From RGIG8709 sp045537065 (lineage in GTDB: Bacteria; Bacillota; Clostridia; Monoglobales; Monoglobaceae): DNA of 31,799 bases. Of this stretch, positions 1 through 8,389 are shown piece by piece. Where the stretch lies: positions 1-31,799 of the forward strand of contig JAZSOT010000036.1 in assembly GCA_045537065.1 (NCBI GenBank), in the 5' to 3' direction. A model generated the notes under the pieces. It did no database searches. It was not told the DNA's origin and worked only from the letters and a program-made list of their open reading frames with translations. Each line of letters opens with the position of its first letter. Position 1 is the stretch's first letter. The translations under genes were made by a program, and so were the position numbers.

Positions 1-1
1 A

Positions 2-1384
2 ACAGAAACAGCAGGTACTTCTATTAAAGTAACACTTACTGCTGATGCAAATGGACAGGAACTTTACTTTGTAGTTAGCATCAAGGAAAAAGATGCTGAA
101 GAAGTATTAGATACAGTAGAAGTAGAAGCTGATGAAGACGGCAATTATACATACACATTTGACGGTCTCACAGCAGGTTTAACTTACACAATTGAAGCTA
201 TCGCTTATAACGAAGATTATGAAAGCGAAGCAAAAGCTGTTGATGTTGCTGCTTACTATGCAGGCGTAGCAGGTCCTTCAAATAACAAGAAACCTGTAAA
301 CAACAATAATAAGAACGAAGAAACAACTCCAACAACACCTGGTGAAACACCAGATACAAGTGTAAGTGTTGAATCAAAAACAGAAACTGCAACAGTTCCA
401 TCAAAAGACCTTGCAGGTAAAGAAACTGTAAGTGCAACAGTTACAACAGACGGCGGAAACAAAGTTGAGGTTGCTGTTGATATTAAAGATAAAGCAGTTG
501 ATTCACTCACAGTAAAAGCTGAAACATCAGAAAAAGAAGTAACAGGTAAGGCAGCAGAAGGCGTTATCGGTGAAGTTATTGAAGTTAAGGTTGAAGCTAA
601 GAGTGGTGATGAAGCAGTTGAAGTTGGTGCAACAATTACTGTAAAAGCAGATGCTCCTGCATATGCATATGCAGTTGACGAACTTGGCAACACAGTAAGA
701 CTTGATTCAACATATGATGCAGAAAACGGTGAGGTTGTTGTAGCAAACGTTCCGGATGGAACAGTTCTTGCAGTATCAACAAATGCTCCTGTTGACTTTG
801 CGGACGTTGAAGGCAGATGGTCTGAAGCAGAAGTTCAGAAAGCGGCTGACCTTGGTATCGTAAACGGAAGAGGCGAAGGCTATGCTCCTGAAGCACTTCT
901 CACACGTAGCGAAACAAACAAACTTAAGAAGAATCTTGCAGAAGTTCTTAAACTTGTTCTTCCTGTAAACGAAGAAGTTAAGATTGACACAGATCCTGCA
1001 CACTGGGCATATGAATCTGACCTTTGGGCAGCTCAGACAGGTATTACAACAGGAACAGGCGTAAATGAAGATGGCGAAGTTATTATCTCAGGTGAAGATA
1101 ATGTTATAAGACAGGATTACATCACTCTTATTGCAAGAATGATTAAGCTTGCTATCGGTGATGCAGAAGTAGAAGGCGAAGCTATCGTATTCGCAGATGC
1201 AGCTGACATTGCAGATTATGCAGCTGATGCATTTAATCTTCTTTCTTCAGTTGGTATCCTTAAGGGTAGCGAAGGTGAAAACGGTATCGTAGCTAATCCA
1301 AAGGCAAGCATCACAAGAGAAGAAGCAGCAGCACTTTCTAACAGAGCTTATGACTTTGTTAAAGCTGTGAAAATTGCAAAATAA
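2..1384 (+). CDS. SLH-domain surface-layer protein, 5' truncated
   Basis: The open frame enters from the left edge and gives 460 residues up to TAA. Visible residues 1-85 look like a fibronectin-III or Ig-like beta domain. Residues 92-120 are an Asn/Thr/Pro linker, and 121-262 are a Val/Thr/Lys-rich beta region. Three S-layer homology modules follow at about 265-320 (FADVEGRWSEAEVQKAADLG), 328-385 (HWAYESDLWAAQTGI) and 395-452 (FADAADIADYAADAFNLL, then ITREEAAALSNRAY). SLH triplets anchor proteins non-covalently to secondary cell-wall polymer, so this is an exported cell-surface protein; the signal peptide must lie upstream of the window. The biased codon use (GCA, ACA, GAA, GTT) is typical of an abundant protein. 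The exact role (S-layer subunit, adhesin or enzyme scaffold) cannot be decided without the N-terminus. Confidence 0.93.
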   Translation, partial: TETAGTSIKVTLTADANGQELYFVVSIKEKDAEEVLDTVEVEADEDGNYTYTFDGLTAGLTYTIEAIAYNEDYESEAKAVDVAAYYAGVAGPSNNKKPVNNNNKNEETTPTTPGETPDTSVSVESKTETATVPSKDLAGKETVSATVTTDGGNKVEVAVDIKDKAVDSLTVKAETSEKEVTGKAAEGVIGEVIEVKVEAKSGDEAVEVGATITVKADAPAYAYAVDELGNTVRLDSTYDAENGEVVVANVPDGTVLAVSTNAPVDFADVEGRWSEAEVQKAADLGIVNGRGEGYAPEALLTRSETNKLKKNLAEVLKLVLPVNEEVKIDTDPAHWAYESDLWAAQTGITTGTGVNEDGEVIISGEDNVIRQDYITLIARMIKLAIGDAEVEGEAIVFADAADIADYAADAFNLLSSVGILKGSEGENGIVANPKASITREEAAALSNRAYDFVKAVKIAK

Positions 1385-1403
1385 TTAAAACAGTTTATCT
1401 GTT

Positions 1404-1436
1404 AAAGAAGAGCACATATGTGCTCTTCTTTTTTTT
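1404..1436 (+). terminator. Intrinsic terminator of the SLH gene
   Basis: A perfect 28-nt palindrome centred on ACATATGT (1404-1431) runs into a T tract ending at 1436, 20 nt after the SLH stop codon. Confidence 0.9.
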
Positions 1437-1449
1437 ATTGAAATACAAG

Positions 1450-1478
1450 TTGAAAATGGTTTTCGTTTGTGCTATAAT
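1450..1478 (+). promoter_or_regulatory. Promoter of the fprA-rubredoxin-PHP operon
   Basis: A -35 box TTGAAA (1450-1455) and a -10 box TATAAT (1473-1478) are separated by 17 nt, about 40 nt before the GTG start. Confidence 0.8.
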
Positions 1479-1518
1479 ATAAAAAAATAATATTTTAAAT
1501 AAATATAGGAGAAAAAAG

Positions 1519-2670
1519 GTGTTTATTACAGATAAAATAAAATATGTAGGCGTTAGTGACCATATTACCGATTTGTTTGAGGGACAATATATTATACCGA
1601 ATGGAATAACCTATAACTCGTATATTATATGTGATGAAAAAATAGCTATTATGGATTCTGTAGATGTTCGGTTTGCAGATGAATGGCTTGATAATATAAG
1701 TCGTGAATTAGGAGCTAAGTCACCGGATTATTTGATTGTTCAGCATATGGAGCCGGACCATTCCACAAGTATAGTGAATTTTATCAGCAGATACCCGTCA
1801 GCAAAAATAGTTTCATCTGCTAAGGCTTTCTCTATGATGAATCAGTTTTTCGGAAATGATTTTAATGCAAATCAAGTTGTTGTAGGTGAGGGGGATACAC
1901 TTTCGCTGGGGGAACATACCCTTACGTTTATTACCGCACCTATGGTCCATTGGCCTGAGGTTATCTTAACATATTGCGATAAGGATAATATTTTGTTTTC
2001 GGCAGATGCTTTTGGGAAATTCGGAGCATTGGATAAAGATGAGGACTGGACTTTAGAGGCAAGACGGTATTATATTGGAATTGTAGGGAAATATGGTGTT
2101 CAGGTTCAGGCTCTTCTAAAGAAAACGGCAAATCTGGATATTGAAGTTATATGTCCGCTTCATGGACCTGTTCTATGTGAAAACATAGAGTATTATATAA
2201 ATCTTTATGATATATGGTCAAGCTATAAGTCAGAGGCTGAGGGAGTTATGATAGCATACACTTCAGTATATGGAAATACGAAAAAAGCAGTTATATATCT
2301 AAAGGAAAGTCTTGAAGAAAAGGGCGAAAAAGTTGTTTTATATGACTTAGCAAGATGCGATATGGCAGAAGCTGTTGCAGATGCATTCAAATACGGCAAA
2401 ATCATATTGGCAACAACCACTTATAACAACGATATTTTCCCGTATATGCGTGAATTTATAAATCATTTAACGGAAAGAAATTTCCAGAATAAAAAGGTTG
2501 GTTTTATTGAAAACGGAAGCTGGGCGCCTGTTGCGGGGAAAATTATGAAACAAATGCTTGAGAAAAGCAAAAACCTAAGTTATGCAGCTGCAGAAGTTAA
2601 AATTTTGTCTGCAATGAATGAAGCAAATAAAGCTGAACTAAATGCATTGGCTTTAGAGTTTTGTGAATAA
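1519..2670 (+). CDS. fprA: FprA-type A-class flavodiiron protein
   Basis: A 383-residue protein, the normal length for class A flavodiiron proteins, which reduce O2 and/or NO in the cytoplasm of anaerobes. The N-terminal metallo-beta-lactamase-like domain (about 1-235) has the full di-iron ligand set: H76, E78, D80 and H81 in HMEPDH, H144 in MVHWPE, D163 in SADAFG and H215 in PLHGP. The C-terminal flavodoxin domain (about 242-383) opens with the FMN phosphate loop IAYTSVYGNTKKA. The start is GTG, with AGGAGA at 1507-1512 placed correctly. Rubredoxin, the usual electron donor, follows after 23 nt, which supports oxygen or nitric oxide detoxification. Sequence alone does not tell O2 from NO preference. 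Confidence 0.95.
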   Translation: MFITDKIKYVGVSDHITDLFEGQYIIPNGITYNSYIICDEKIAIMDSVDVRFADEWLDNISRELGAKSPDYLIVQHMEPDHSTSIVNFISRYPSAKIVSSAKAFSMMNQFFGNDFNANQVVVGEGDTLSLGEHTLTFITAPMVHWPEVILTYCDKDNILFSADAFGKFGALDKDEDWTLEARRYYIGIVGKYGVQVQALLKKTANLDIEVICPLHGPVLCENIEYYINLYDIWSSYKSEAEGVMIAYTSVYGNTKKAVIYLKESLEEKGEKVVLYDLARCDMAEAVADAFKYGKIILATTTYNNDIFPYMREFINHLTERNFQNKKVGFIENGSWAPVAGKIMKQMLEKSKNLSYAAAEVKILSAMNEANKAELNALALEFCE

Positions 2671-2693
2671 TATTAAAAGAAGGAGGTGTAGTT

Positions 2694-2852
2694 ATGAAGA
2701 AATATGTATGCGATGTATGCGGCTGGGTATATGATGAAGAAGCTGGAGCTCCTGATGCGGGGATTGCTCCCGGAACAAAATTTGAAGATCTTCCTGATGA
2801 TTTTGTATGTCCGCTTTGTGGAGTAGGCAAAGATATGTTTTCGGAGGAATAG
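2694..2852 (+). CDS. Rubredoxin
   Basis: A 52-residue protein, the full length for a classical rubredoxin: a small cytoplasmic electron carrier with one iron held by four cysteines. Both knuckles are present, CDVCG (C6, C9) and CPLCG (C39, C42), along with the conserved aromatic core (Y4, W11, Y13, F30, F37). The start is well marked by AAGGAGGTG at 2680-2687. Its position just after fprA indicates that it supplies electrons to the flavodiiron protein. Its last codons (TCGGAGGAA) also form the ribosome site of the next gene. Confidence 0.97.
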   Translation: MKKYVCDVCGWVYDEEAGAPDAGIAPGTKFEDLPDDFVCPLCGVGKDMFSEE

Positions 2853-2853
2853 T

Positions 2854-3636
2854 ATGGATTACAATTATCATACACACACTATTTTGTGCAGTCATGCCTC
2901 CGGAACAGTTGAAGAATATGTCGAAAGAGCCTCCCAAAATGGCATAAAATATATGGGCTTTTCTGACCATATTCCGTTTATCCGTCCTGATGGGAAGGAA
3001 ACATACTATAGAGTCCCTGTGAATATGGGAAAGTTGTATTGTGATGAAATCAAGGGCTTAAGAGAAAAATATAAAGATAAAATTGAGCTTAGTGTTGGTT
3101 TTGAATCAGAATATTATGAGGAATATTTTGATGATATGTTAGAGGATGCCATTGAATATGGGGCAGAATATCTTATTCTGGGACAGCATTTTGTTGCTCC
3201 TGAAAATATTGCAGAGCACACAGTTGATAAAACAGAAAGTGTGGATGACCTCAGAGGGTATGTTTCATCCGTTGTCACAGCAATGAATAAAAAGGTTTTT
3301 TCTTATGTTGCTCATCCTGATATTATAAATTTCACAGGAGAGGAAGAAATCTATAAGGAGGAGGTGCGAAAAATCTGCATTGCATCAAGAACACTTAATA
3401 TTCCATTGGAAATAAATTTTCTTGGAATAAGGGGAAAAAGAAGTTACCCGAAAGCACTTTTCTGGCAGGTAGCAGGGGAAGAAAAATCCCCCGTAACGTT
3501 CGGATTTGATGCTCATAGTGTAAAAGATGCCTATGACGGGGATTCGCTCTTGGTCGCCAAGGAAATGGTGAAAAAATATAATCTCAATTATATTGGAAAG
3601 CCAGAACTTGTTATGATTCAAAATTTAGGGAAATAA
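2854..3636 (+). CDS. PHP-domain phosphatase, histidinol-phosphatase (HisK/HisJ) type
   Basis: A 260-residue polymerase-and-histidinol-phosphatase family protein. The metal-binding motifs appear in order: HTHT at residues 6-9, SDHIPF near 37, E in GFESEY near 85, GQHF near 111, AHPD near 151 and FGFDAHS near 217. The family hydrolyses phosphate esters, and the closest named activity is L-histidinol phosphate to L-histidinol. The start codon lies one base after the rubredoxin stop, with GGAGG inside the rubredoxin gene, so the two are translationally coupled. No other histidine genes are in the window and the partners are redox proteins, so the true substrate may differ from histidinol phosphate. 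Confidence 0.8.
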   Translation: MDYNYHTHTILCSHASGTVEEYVERASQNGIKYMGFSDHIPFIRPDGKETYYRVPVNMGKLYCDEIKGLREKYKDKIELSVGFESEYYEEYFDDMLEDAIEYGAEYLILGQHFVAPENIAEHTVDKTESVDDLRGYVSSVVTAMNKKVFSYVAHPDIINFTGEEEIYKEEVRKICIASRTLNIPLEINFLGIRGKRSYPKALFWQVAGEEKSPVTFGFDAHSVKDAYDGDSLLVAKEMVKKYNLNYIGKPELVMIQNLGK

Positions 3637-3640
3637 TAAC

Positions 3641-3671
3641 AAAAACACCGAACTGTGATTCGGTGTTTTTT
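3641..3671. terminator. Bidirectional terminator between the PHP gene and the aromatic operon
   Basis: AAAAACACCGAA and TTCGGTGTTTTT flank a 6-nt loop (CTGTGA), with A/T runs on both sides. The outer pairing extends to AATAAC/GTTATT and touches the stop codon of the convergent aroE/aroK gene, so it serves both operons. Confidence 0.88.
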
Positions 3672-3672
3672 G

Positions 3673-4902
3673 TTATTCAAAACTCTCAATTATTTTTATA
3701 AGCTCTTTTTTGAACTTGTTTATATCACCATTATTTTCAATCGTAATATCTTTATAAGCCTCGTATAAAGGGATTCTTTCTTTTTCCATTTTAAGGAGGG
3801 CATCAAGGCTTGATGATAAAGGTCTTCCGTCGGTTGCAAGATTTTTGATGTCTCGTTTTATATAAATAATTTTTCCGTTTTGTTTAAGGGAATAAAAATT
3901 TTCATCTCTTTTTACTATACCGCCGCCGCAGGATATAATTTTTCCTGTCAGCTTTCCTATATCCCTTATACATTCAGCCTCTAAATTCCTGAAATAGTCT
4001 TCTCCGTATTTATTAAGAATTTCAGCGGGTTTTATATTAAATTTTTCTTCAATTAACGAATCTGTGTCCAAAAGCTCTTTTCCCGTATATTCGGACAAAA
4101 ATTTGCCTGCGGTAGATTTTCCGCATCCCGGCATACCAACAAGAACAATGTTTTCTGTATCTTTTGAGAGAGAGTTAAAAATTTCTTCCGTTTTTTCGTC
4201 AGGGAAATCCTTCCCAGTAAAAATTTCAAAGGCTTTTTTTGCCTGAAAGATAAGCATATAAAGTCCTCCGGTCGCTTTAATGCCTTTTTCCTCCGCATCA
4301 ATAACAAGTCTTGTTTTTAAAGGGTTGTATATAACATCAATAACTCCCTCAAGATTTTTGAAATCGTCAATATTTATTATAGAGTCTCCGTTGTTTGGGA
4401 ACATTCCCACGGGAGTTGTGTTAACTATTATTTCAGCATCATTCCACAATGAAACATTTTCATAATTAAATTTTCCACATCTTGAAACACTGACAATTTC
4501 TCTTGCCCCCTCATCTGATGTAACGGCAAAAGCTGTACTGTAGGTTCCACCGCTTCCTAGAATGGCAACCTTTTTTCCTGAAAAATCAATGCCTGTCCTT
4601 TTTGCCATAGCCAGAAAACCTGCATAGTCCGTGTTAAAGCCCAAAAGCTTGCCGTCTTTTTTTATAACAGTGTTAACACTACCGATTTTTTCTGCCTCTT
4701 TTGATATGCTGTGACAAAAGGGGATTATGGTCTTTTTATATGGAATTGTTATATTAAAGCCTGAATATTCAGGGTTTTCAAGAATAGAGGGAAGACTTTC
4801 TTCCTCTAAACTTAAAAGGTCATAGGAATATTCCCCGAACTTTTCGTGAATTATTTTTGAATAGCTGTGTTTCAGTGTTTTTCCGATAAGACCGAACTTC
4901 AT
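3673..4902 (-). CDS. aroE/aroK: Fused shikimate dehydrogenase - shikimate kinase
   Basis: A 409-residue bifunctional fusion. Residues 1-245 are AroE, which reduces 3-dehydroshikimate to shikimate with NADPH: HSYSK substrate loop, NITIPYKK with the catalytic Lys, GFNTDYAGF, dinucleotide loop GSGGTYS, NTTPVGM and C-terminal GGLYMLIFQAKKAFE. Residues about 250-409 are AroK, which phosphorylates shikimate with ATP: Walker A GMPGCGKST, DTDSLIEEK, YFRNLEAE, SCGGGIV and the lid Arg in DGRPLSSS. Both motif sets look intact and no stop or frame break separates them. AAAGGAG stands 7 nt before the ATG. It is the last gene of the aromatic operon, 12 nt after pheA, and supplies pathway steps 4 and 5 from one polypeptide. 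The two enzymes are separate proteins in most bacteria. Confidence 0.95.
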   Translation of the reverse strand: MKFGLIGKTLKHSYSKIIHEKFGEYSYDLLSLEEESLPSILENPEYSGFNITIPYKKTIIPFCHSISKEAEKIGSVNTVIKKDGKLLGFNTDYAGFLAMAKRTGIDFSGKKVAILGSGGTYSTAFAVTSDEGAREIVSVSRCGKFNYENVSLWNDAEIIVNTTPVGMFPNNGDSIINIDDFKNLEGVIDVIYNPLKTRLVIDAEEKGIKATGGLYMLIFQAKKAFEIFTGKDFPDEKTEEIFNSLSKDTENIVLVGMPGCGKSTAGKFLSEYTGKELLDTDSLIEEKFNIKPAEILNKYGEDYFRNLEAECIRDIGKLTGKIISCGGGIVKRDENFYSLKQNGKIIYIKRDIKNLATDGRPLSSSLDALLKMEKERIPLYEAYKDITIENNGDINKFKKELIKIIESFE

Positions 4903-4914
4903 AAAAATTCTCCT

Positions 4915-6057
4915 TTAAATCTGAGAGTAACAACCTAAAAATGCAAGCTTACCATCACCAGATGCAAGCTCATCAAGAACCTTAATGGCATCATCCGAAT
5001 AAACAGATGCATCAAGCTCGAAATAAAAAGCAAATTCAAAGTCCTTTCCGGGGATTGGTCTGCTTTCAAGCTTGGTAAGATTAAGTCCTGCCGCCGCAAA
5101 TTTTGAAATAATTGAATAAAGTGAGCCTGGAGTATGGGGAATATTCATAATGATACTCACTTTGTCTGCTCCCGGATATATTTCAAGCTTTTTTGATATG
5201 CATATAAATCTTGTGTAGTTGTTGTCCGAATTTGCAATAGAATCATTAAGAATTGAAAGTCCGTAATATCCTGCACAGTCAGGTGAGGAGATTGCGGCTA
5301 TGTCGCATCTTTCCGAGTCGCTGACGGTCTTTGCGGCAATAGCTGTGTTTTCACAAACTGTTATCTTAACATCAGGATATTTTTTCAAAAAATCGGAGCA
5401 TTGACCTAGAGCTTGTTCGTGAGAAATGATTTCTTTAATTTCGGAAAGCTTTGTATTCTGTTTTGCAAGAAGTGCGTGGTCTATTTTCAGCTTTATGCAT
5501 TTTGCAATACTGAAATTATAATTTCGCATCAGGTCATAAACGGCATTAACTGTGCCGTGAATACTGTTCTCAATAGGCAGTATTCCGTACTGGCAAAGCC
5601 CTTTTTCAACGGCATTAAAAACTCCCTCAAAGTTTTTAACATAAAGAATATTGGCACTTTTAAAAAGCTTGTCGCAGGCAATTTGTGAATTTGCACCTTC
5701 TATGCCCTGACAGGCAACAATTCCGTTTTGTGGAAAAATTTTGGGGGTGTTTTCAAGTGCGTTCTTAATTTTATTTGCAAGAACTCCGCATTTTTCACCG
5801 ATTTTTTTATTTTGATAGCTTTTACTCAGGTCCATAAGAGCCTGAAAAAGAATTCTTGCATAATCTTCCATTTCTTCCCCTGCGTTTTGTGATGCTTTTT
5901 GAAGAATTTCTCTTTCACGGGATTTTTGCAAAGTAGGCATATTGTTTTTTTGCTTGTATTCTGCAACAGATGCCGCAATGTTCATTCTCTCTATAAAAAG
6001 CTTTAAAATTTCATCGTCTATGCGATCTATATTTTTTCTGCATTCTGTTAAATCCAT
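4915..6057 (-). CDS. pheA: Chorismate mutase - prephenate dehydratase (P-protein)
   Basis: A 380-residue bifunctional enzyme that turns chorismate into prephenate and then phenylpyruvate, the Phe branch. Residues 1-90 are an AroQ-type helical chorismate mutase (RKNIDRIDDEILKLFIERM, then KSREREIL). Residues about 110-290 are prephenate dehydratase (QGIEGANS, LPIENSIHGTV, catalytic NYTRF). Residues about 297-375 are an ACT domain with HTPGSLY and the ESRP motif, which binds Phe in this family and gives feedback inhibition. AAGGAG precedes the ATG. It lies 12 nt from aroC on one side and 12 nt from aroE/aroK on the other. Confidence 0.96.
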   Translation of the reverse strand: MDLTECRKNIDRIDDEILKLFIERMNIAASVAEYKQKNNMPTLQKSREREILQKASQNAGEEMEDYARILFQALMDLSKSYQNKKIGEKCGVLANKIKNALENTPKIFPQNGIVACQGIEGANSQIACDKLFKSANILYVKNFEGVFNAVEKGLCQYGILPIENSIHGTVNAVYDLMRNYNFSIAKCIKLKIDHALLAKQNTKLSEIKEIISHEQALGQCSDFLKKYPDVKITVCENTAIAAKTVSDSERCDIAAISSPDCAGYYGLSILNDSIANSDNNYTRFICISKKLEIYPGADKVSIIMNIPHTPGSLYSIISKFAAAGLNLTKLESRPIPGKDFEFAFYFELDASVYSDDAIKVLDELASGDGKLAFLGCYSQI

Positions 6058-6069
6058 AGTTAAAACTCC

Positions 6070-7134
6070 TTACAAAATAAAATCTGAAATGGCAATAGCC
6101 GCCGCAGCTTCAACGCAAACAACCGCTCTTACTGCAATGCAGGGGTCGTGGCGACCCACAGTTGAAAGGATGGTGTTTTTCTTTTCGGAAAGGCTGACCG
6201 ATGCCTGATTTTTTGAAATAGAGGGGGTTGGCTTAAATGCGGTTTTGAAAATAATGGGCATACCGCTTGAAATTCCGCCTAAAACTCCTCCGTGGTTGTT
6301 AGTTTTTGTTTTGATTTCTTCATTTTCTATAAAAAATTCGTCGTTATTTTCGGAGCCTAAAATTTTTGATGCCTCAAAACCAAGACCGAATTCAATGCCT
6401 CTCACTCCGCCAAGTGCGAATATGGTTGATGAAATACGGTTTTCAATTCCGTCAAATATGGGGTTTCCAACTCCTGCTGGAACTCCGTATATTCCGCATT
6501 CAACAATACCTCCGACAGAGTCTTTGTTTTCCTTTGCACAAAGGATAGCATTCTGCATTTCTTTACCCTTTTCTTCGTCAAAAACAGGGAATGAAGCTGT
6601 TTTGACTTTTTCCTGTTCATTGTCATATGAAAGATAATTAATGGGTAAATCATATATGTCTTTAACTGATGAAAGGTGGGAAATAATGTTTATTCCCTGT
6701 CTTTTCAAAATTTGAATTAAAATTCCACCTGCAGCACATAAGGGAGCAGTTAATCTCCCTGAAAAATGTCCGCCCCCTTGAAGGTCGGAAAAACCGTTAT
6801 ATTTTATATATGATGAAAAGTCTGCATGTCCGGGACGGGGAATGTCAACTTTATAGTCAGAAGACCTTGTGTTGCTATTTTTTATTAAAAGGCAAAGAGG
6901 AGCACCTGTTGTATAGCCGTTTTTTATTCCCGAAATAATTTCAGGGATATCGTCCTCTTTCCTTGGTGTGGAGTAGGGATTATTTCCCCCTTGTCTTCTT
7001 TTCATAAATAAAAGAAGTTCATCATGGTCTATTTTTTCTCCTGCAGGAAGATTATCGATAACCGCCCCGATTGCAGGACCGTGAGATTCTCCGAAGATGC
7101 TCACCTTTATTTTGTTTCCGATTTCAGATGACAT
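6070..7134 (-). CDS. aroC: Chorismate synthase
   Basis: A 354-residue FMN-dependent enzyme that converts EPSP to chorismate, the branch point to Phe, Tyr and Trp. Conserved blocks: FGESHG near the N-terminus, MKRRQGG, PRPGHAD, GGGHFSGR, the RGIEFG region and GRHDPCIAVRA near the C-terminus. The frame stays open 8 codons further upstream, but ATG at 7134 is the better start: GGGAGG precedes it with normal spacing, and the protein then begins MSSEIGNKIKVSIFGESHG as the family expects. This start lies inside the last codons of aroA (11-nt overlap), which implies translational coupling. Confidence 0.96.
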   Translation of the reverse strand: MSSEIGNKIKVSIFGESHGPAIGAVIDNLPAGEKIDHDELLLFMKRRQGGNNPYSTPRKEDDIPEIISGIKNGYTTGAPLCLLIKNSNTRSSDYKVDIPRPGHADFSSYIKYNGFSDLQGGGHFSGRLTAPLCAAGGILIQILKRQGINIISHLSSVKDIYDLPINYLSYDNEQEKVKTASFPVFDEEKGKEMQNAILCAKENKDSVGGIVECGIYGVPAGVGNPIFDGIENRISSTIFALGGVRGIEFGLGFEASKILGSENNDEFFIENEEIKTKTNNHGGVLGGISSGMPIIFKTAFKPTPSISKNQASVSLSEKKNTILSTVGRHDPCIAVRAVVCVEAAAAIAISDFIL

Positions 7135-8380
7135 TTGTTTTTCCTCCCAAACTTTCAAAATGAGATATAAAATCAGGGTATGATTTATCTATGGCTTCTG
7201 CACCGTCTATGATGACATTATCTTTGCATATTAAAGATGCAATAATAGCGGACATTGCAATTCTGTGGTCATTAAAGCTTGAAACCTCTCCGCCCTGCAA
7301 ATAGCCTTTTCCGTGAATAATAAGAGAATCTTCCGTATCCTCTGCATAACCGCCAAGACTTTGTATCAAGTTTTTTGTTGCCTGTATTCTGTCACTTTCC
7401 TTAATACGAAGTCTTTTTGCTCCTGAAAGGGTTGTTTTTCCCTCTGCATAGCACGCTAAAACCCCCGCAATGGGGAATATATCGGGACATTCCGAAAAGT
7501 CAAAATTAAAAGGTTTTAGTATATTCTTTTTAATATGTAATTTGTTGTCTTGGGTGCTTATATCTGCCCCTGCCAACTTTAATATATCAAGAATTTTTTT
7601 ATCACTTTGTTTTGAATTTATATCAAGTCCGCTAACCGAAATATCTCCTGATAAAGCTCCGCCGACAATAAAAAATGCGGCGTTTGACCAGTCGCCCTCT
7701 ATTATATATTCTTTAGGAGTTCTTAAAAATCCTTTTCCTTTTATAATATAGCCTGAAGAAGTTTCCTTTATTTCTGCTCCAAATTTTGATAGAACATCTA
7801 TGGTCATATCAACATAGGCTTTCGATTCAAGCTTTGATGTTAAGCTTATAGTGCTGTCCCCTGAAAGGTAAGAAAGTGCAAACATAAGCCCTGAAATAAA
7901 TTGGGAGCTTATGTCTCCTGCTATTTGAAAGTCTCCCGAAGATAAATTACCGCTCATTTCAAAAGGAAGAAAGTCGCCCGAAAATTTAATTCCTTTTTCT
8001 TTCAATAGGTTAATTATGGGAAAAAGGGGTCTTTCAGGAAGTCTTCCAGCACCTTTAAATTCTGCATTAATGCCAAGGGATGCTGCAACGGGAATTAAAA
8101 ATCGAAGTGTTGAACCGCTTTCTGAGGCATCTAAGAGGCACTTGTTTTGTTTTTTTGTTATAGGGGTAATGTGATAAGTTTTGTCCTTGCAAACAACTTC
8201 AGCCCCCATAGCCTTTATGCAGGAAAGGGTAGCATCAATGTCCTTTGATGTTTCTTTAATATATAAACTTGTTTTTTCATCTGCCAGAGCGGCACATATA
8301 ATTGCCCTGTGTGCATAGGATTTTGAGGCAATTGCCCCGATTTCCCCTCTTATGTCACAAGGCGTAACACAAAGCTTCAT
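7124..8380 (-). CDS. aroA: 3-phosphoshikimate 1-carboxyvinyltransferase (EPSP synthase)
   Basis: A 418-residue protein that transfers enolpyruvate from PEP to shikimate 3-phosphate. Visible motifs: SKSYAHRA near residue 19 (phosphoshikimate site), SGSTLRFLIP near 87 (PEP-binding loop), GRLPERPL, GDISSQFISGL, LRIKESDR and FNDHRIAMS. GGAGA lies 5 nt before the ATG. Its final codons (GGA GGA AAA) contain the ribosome site of aroC. The gap to aroB is 9 nt. Glyphosate response cannot be judged reliably from the loop alone. Confidence 0.95.
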   Translation of the reverse strand: MKLCVTPCDIRGEIGAIASKSYAHRAIICAALADEKTSLYIKETSKDIDATLSCIKAMGAEVVCKDKTYHITPITKKQNKCLLDASESGSTLRFLIPVAASLGINAEFKGAGRLPERPLFPIINLLKEKGIKFSGDFLPFEMSGNLSSGDFQIAGDISSQFISGLMFALSYLSGDSTISLTSKLESKAYVDMTIDVLSKFGAEIKETSSGYIIKGKGFLRTPKEYIIEGDWSNAAFFIVGGALSGDISVSGLDINSKQSDKKILDILKLAGADISTQDNKLHIKKNILKPFNFDFSECPDIFPIAGVLACYAEGKTTLSGAKRLRIKESDRIQATKNLIQSLGGYAEDTEDSLIIHGKGYLQGGEVSSFNDHRIAMSAIIASLICKDNVIIDGAEAIDKSYPDFISHFESLGGKTNVI

Positions 8381-8389
8381 AATTTTCTC

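Noticed and set aside
256..896. Several long minus-strand reading frames opposite the SLH gene
   Set aside because: They mirror the biased codon use of the SLH frame, have no ribosome sites and give low-complexity Leu/Ser/Gln-rich products; the plus frame has clear domains.
7124..8380. Glyphosate-tolerant EPSP synthase
   Set aside because: The PEP loop SGSTLRF is readable but does not by itself distinguish sensitive from tolerant enzymes.
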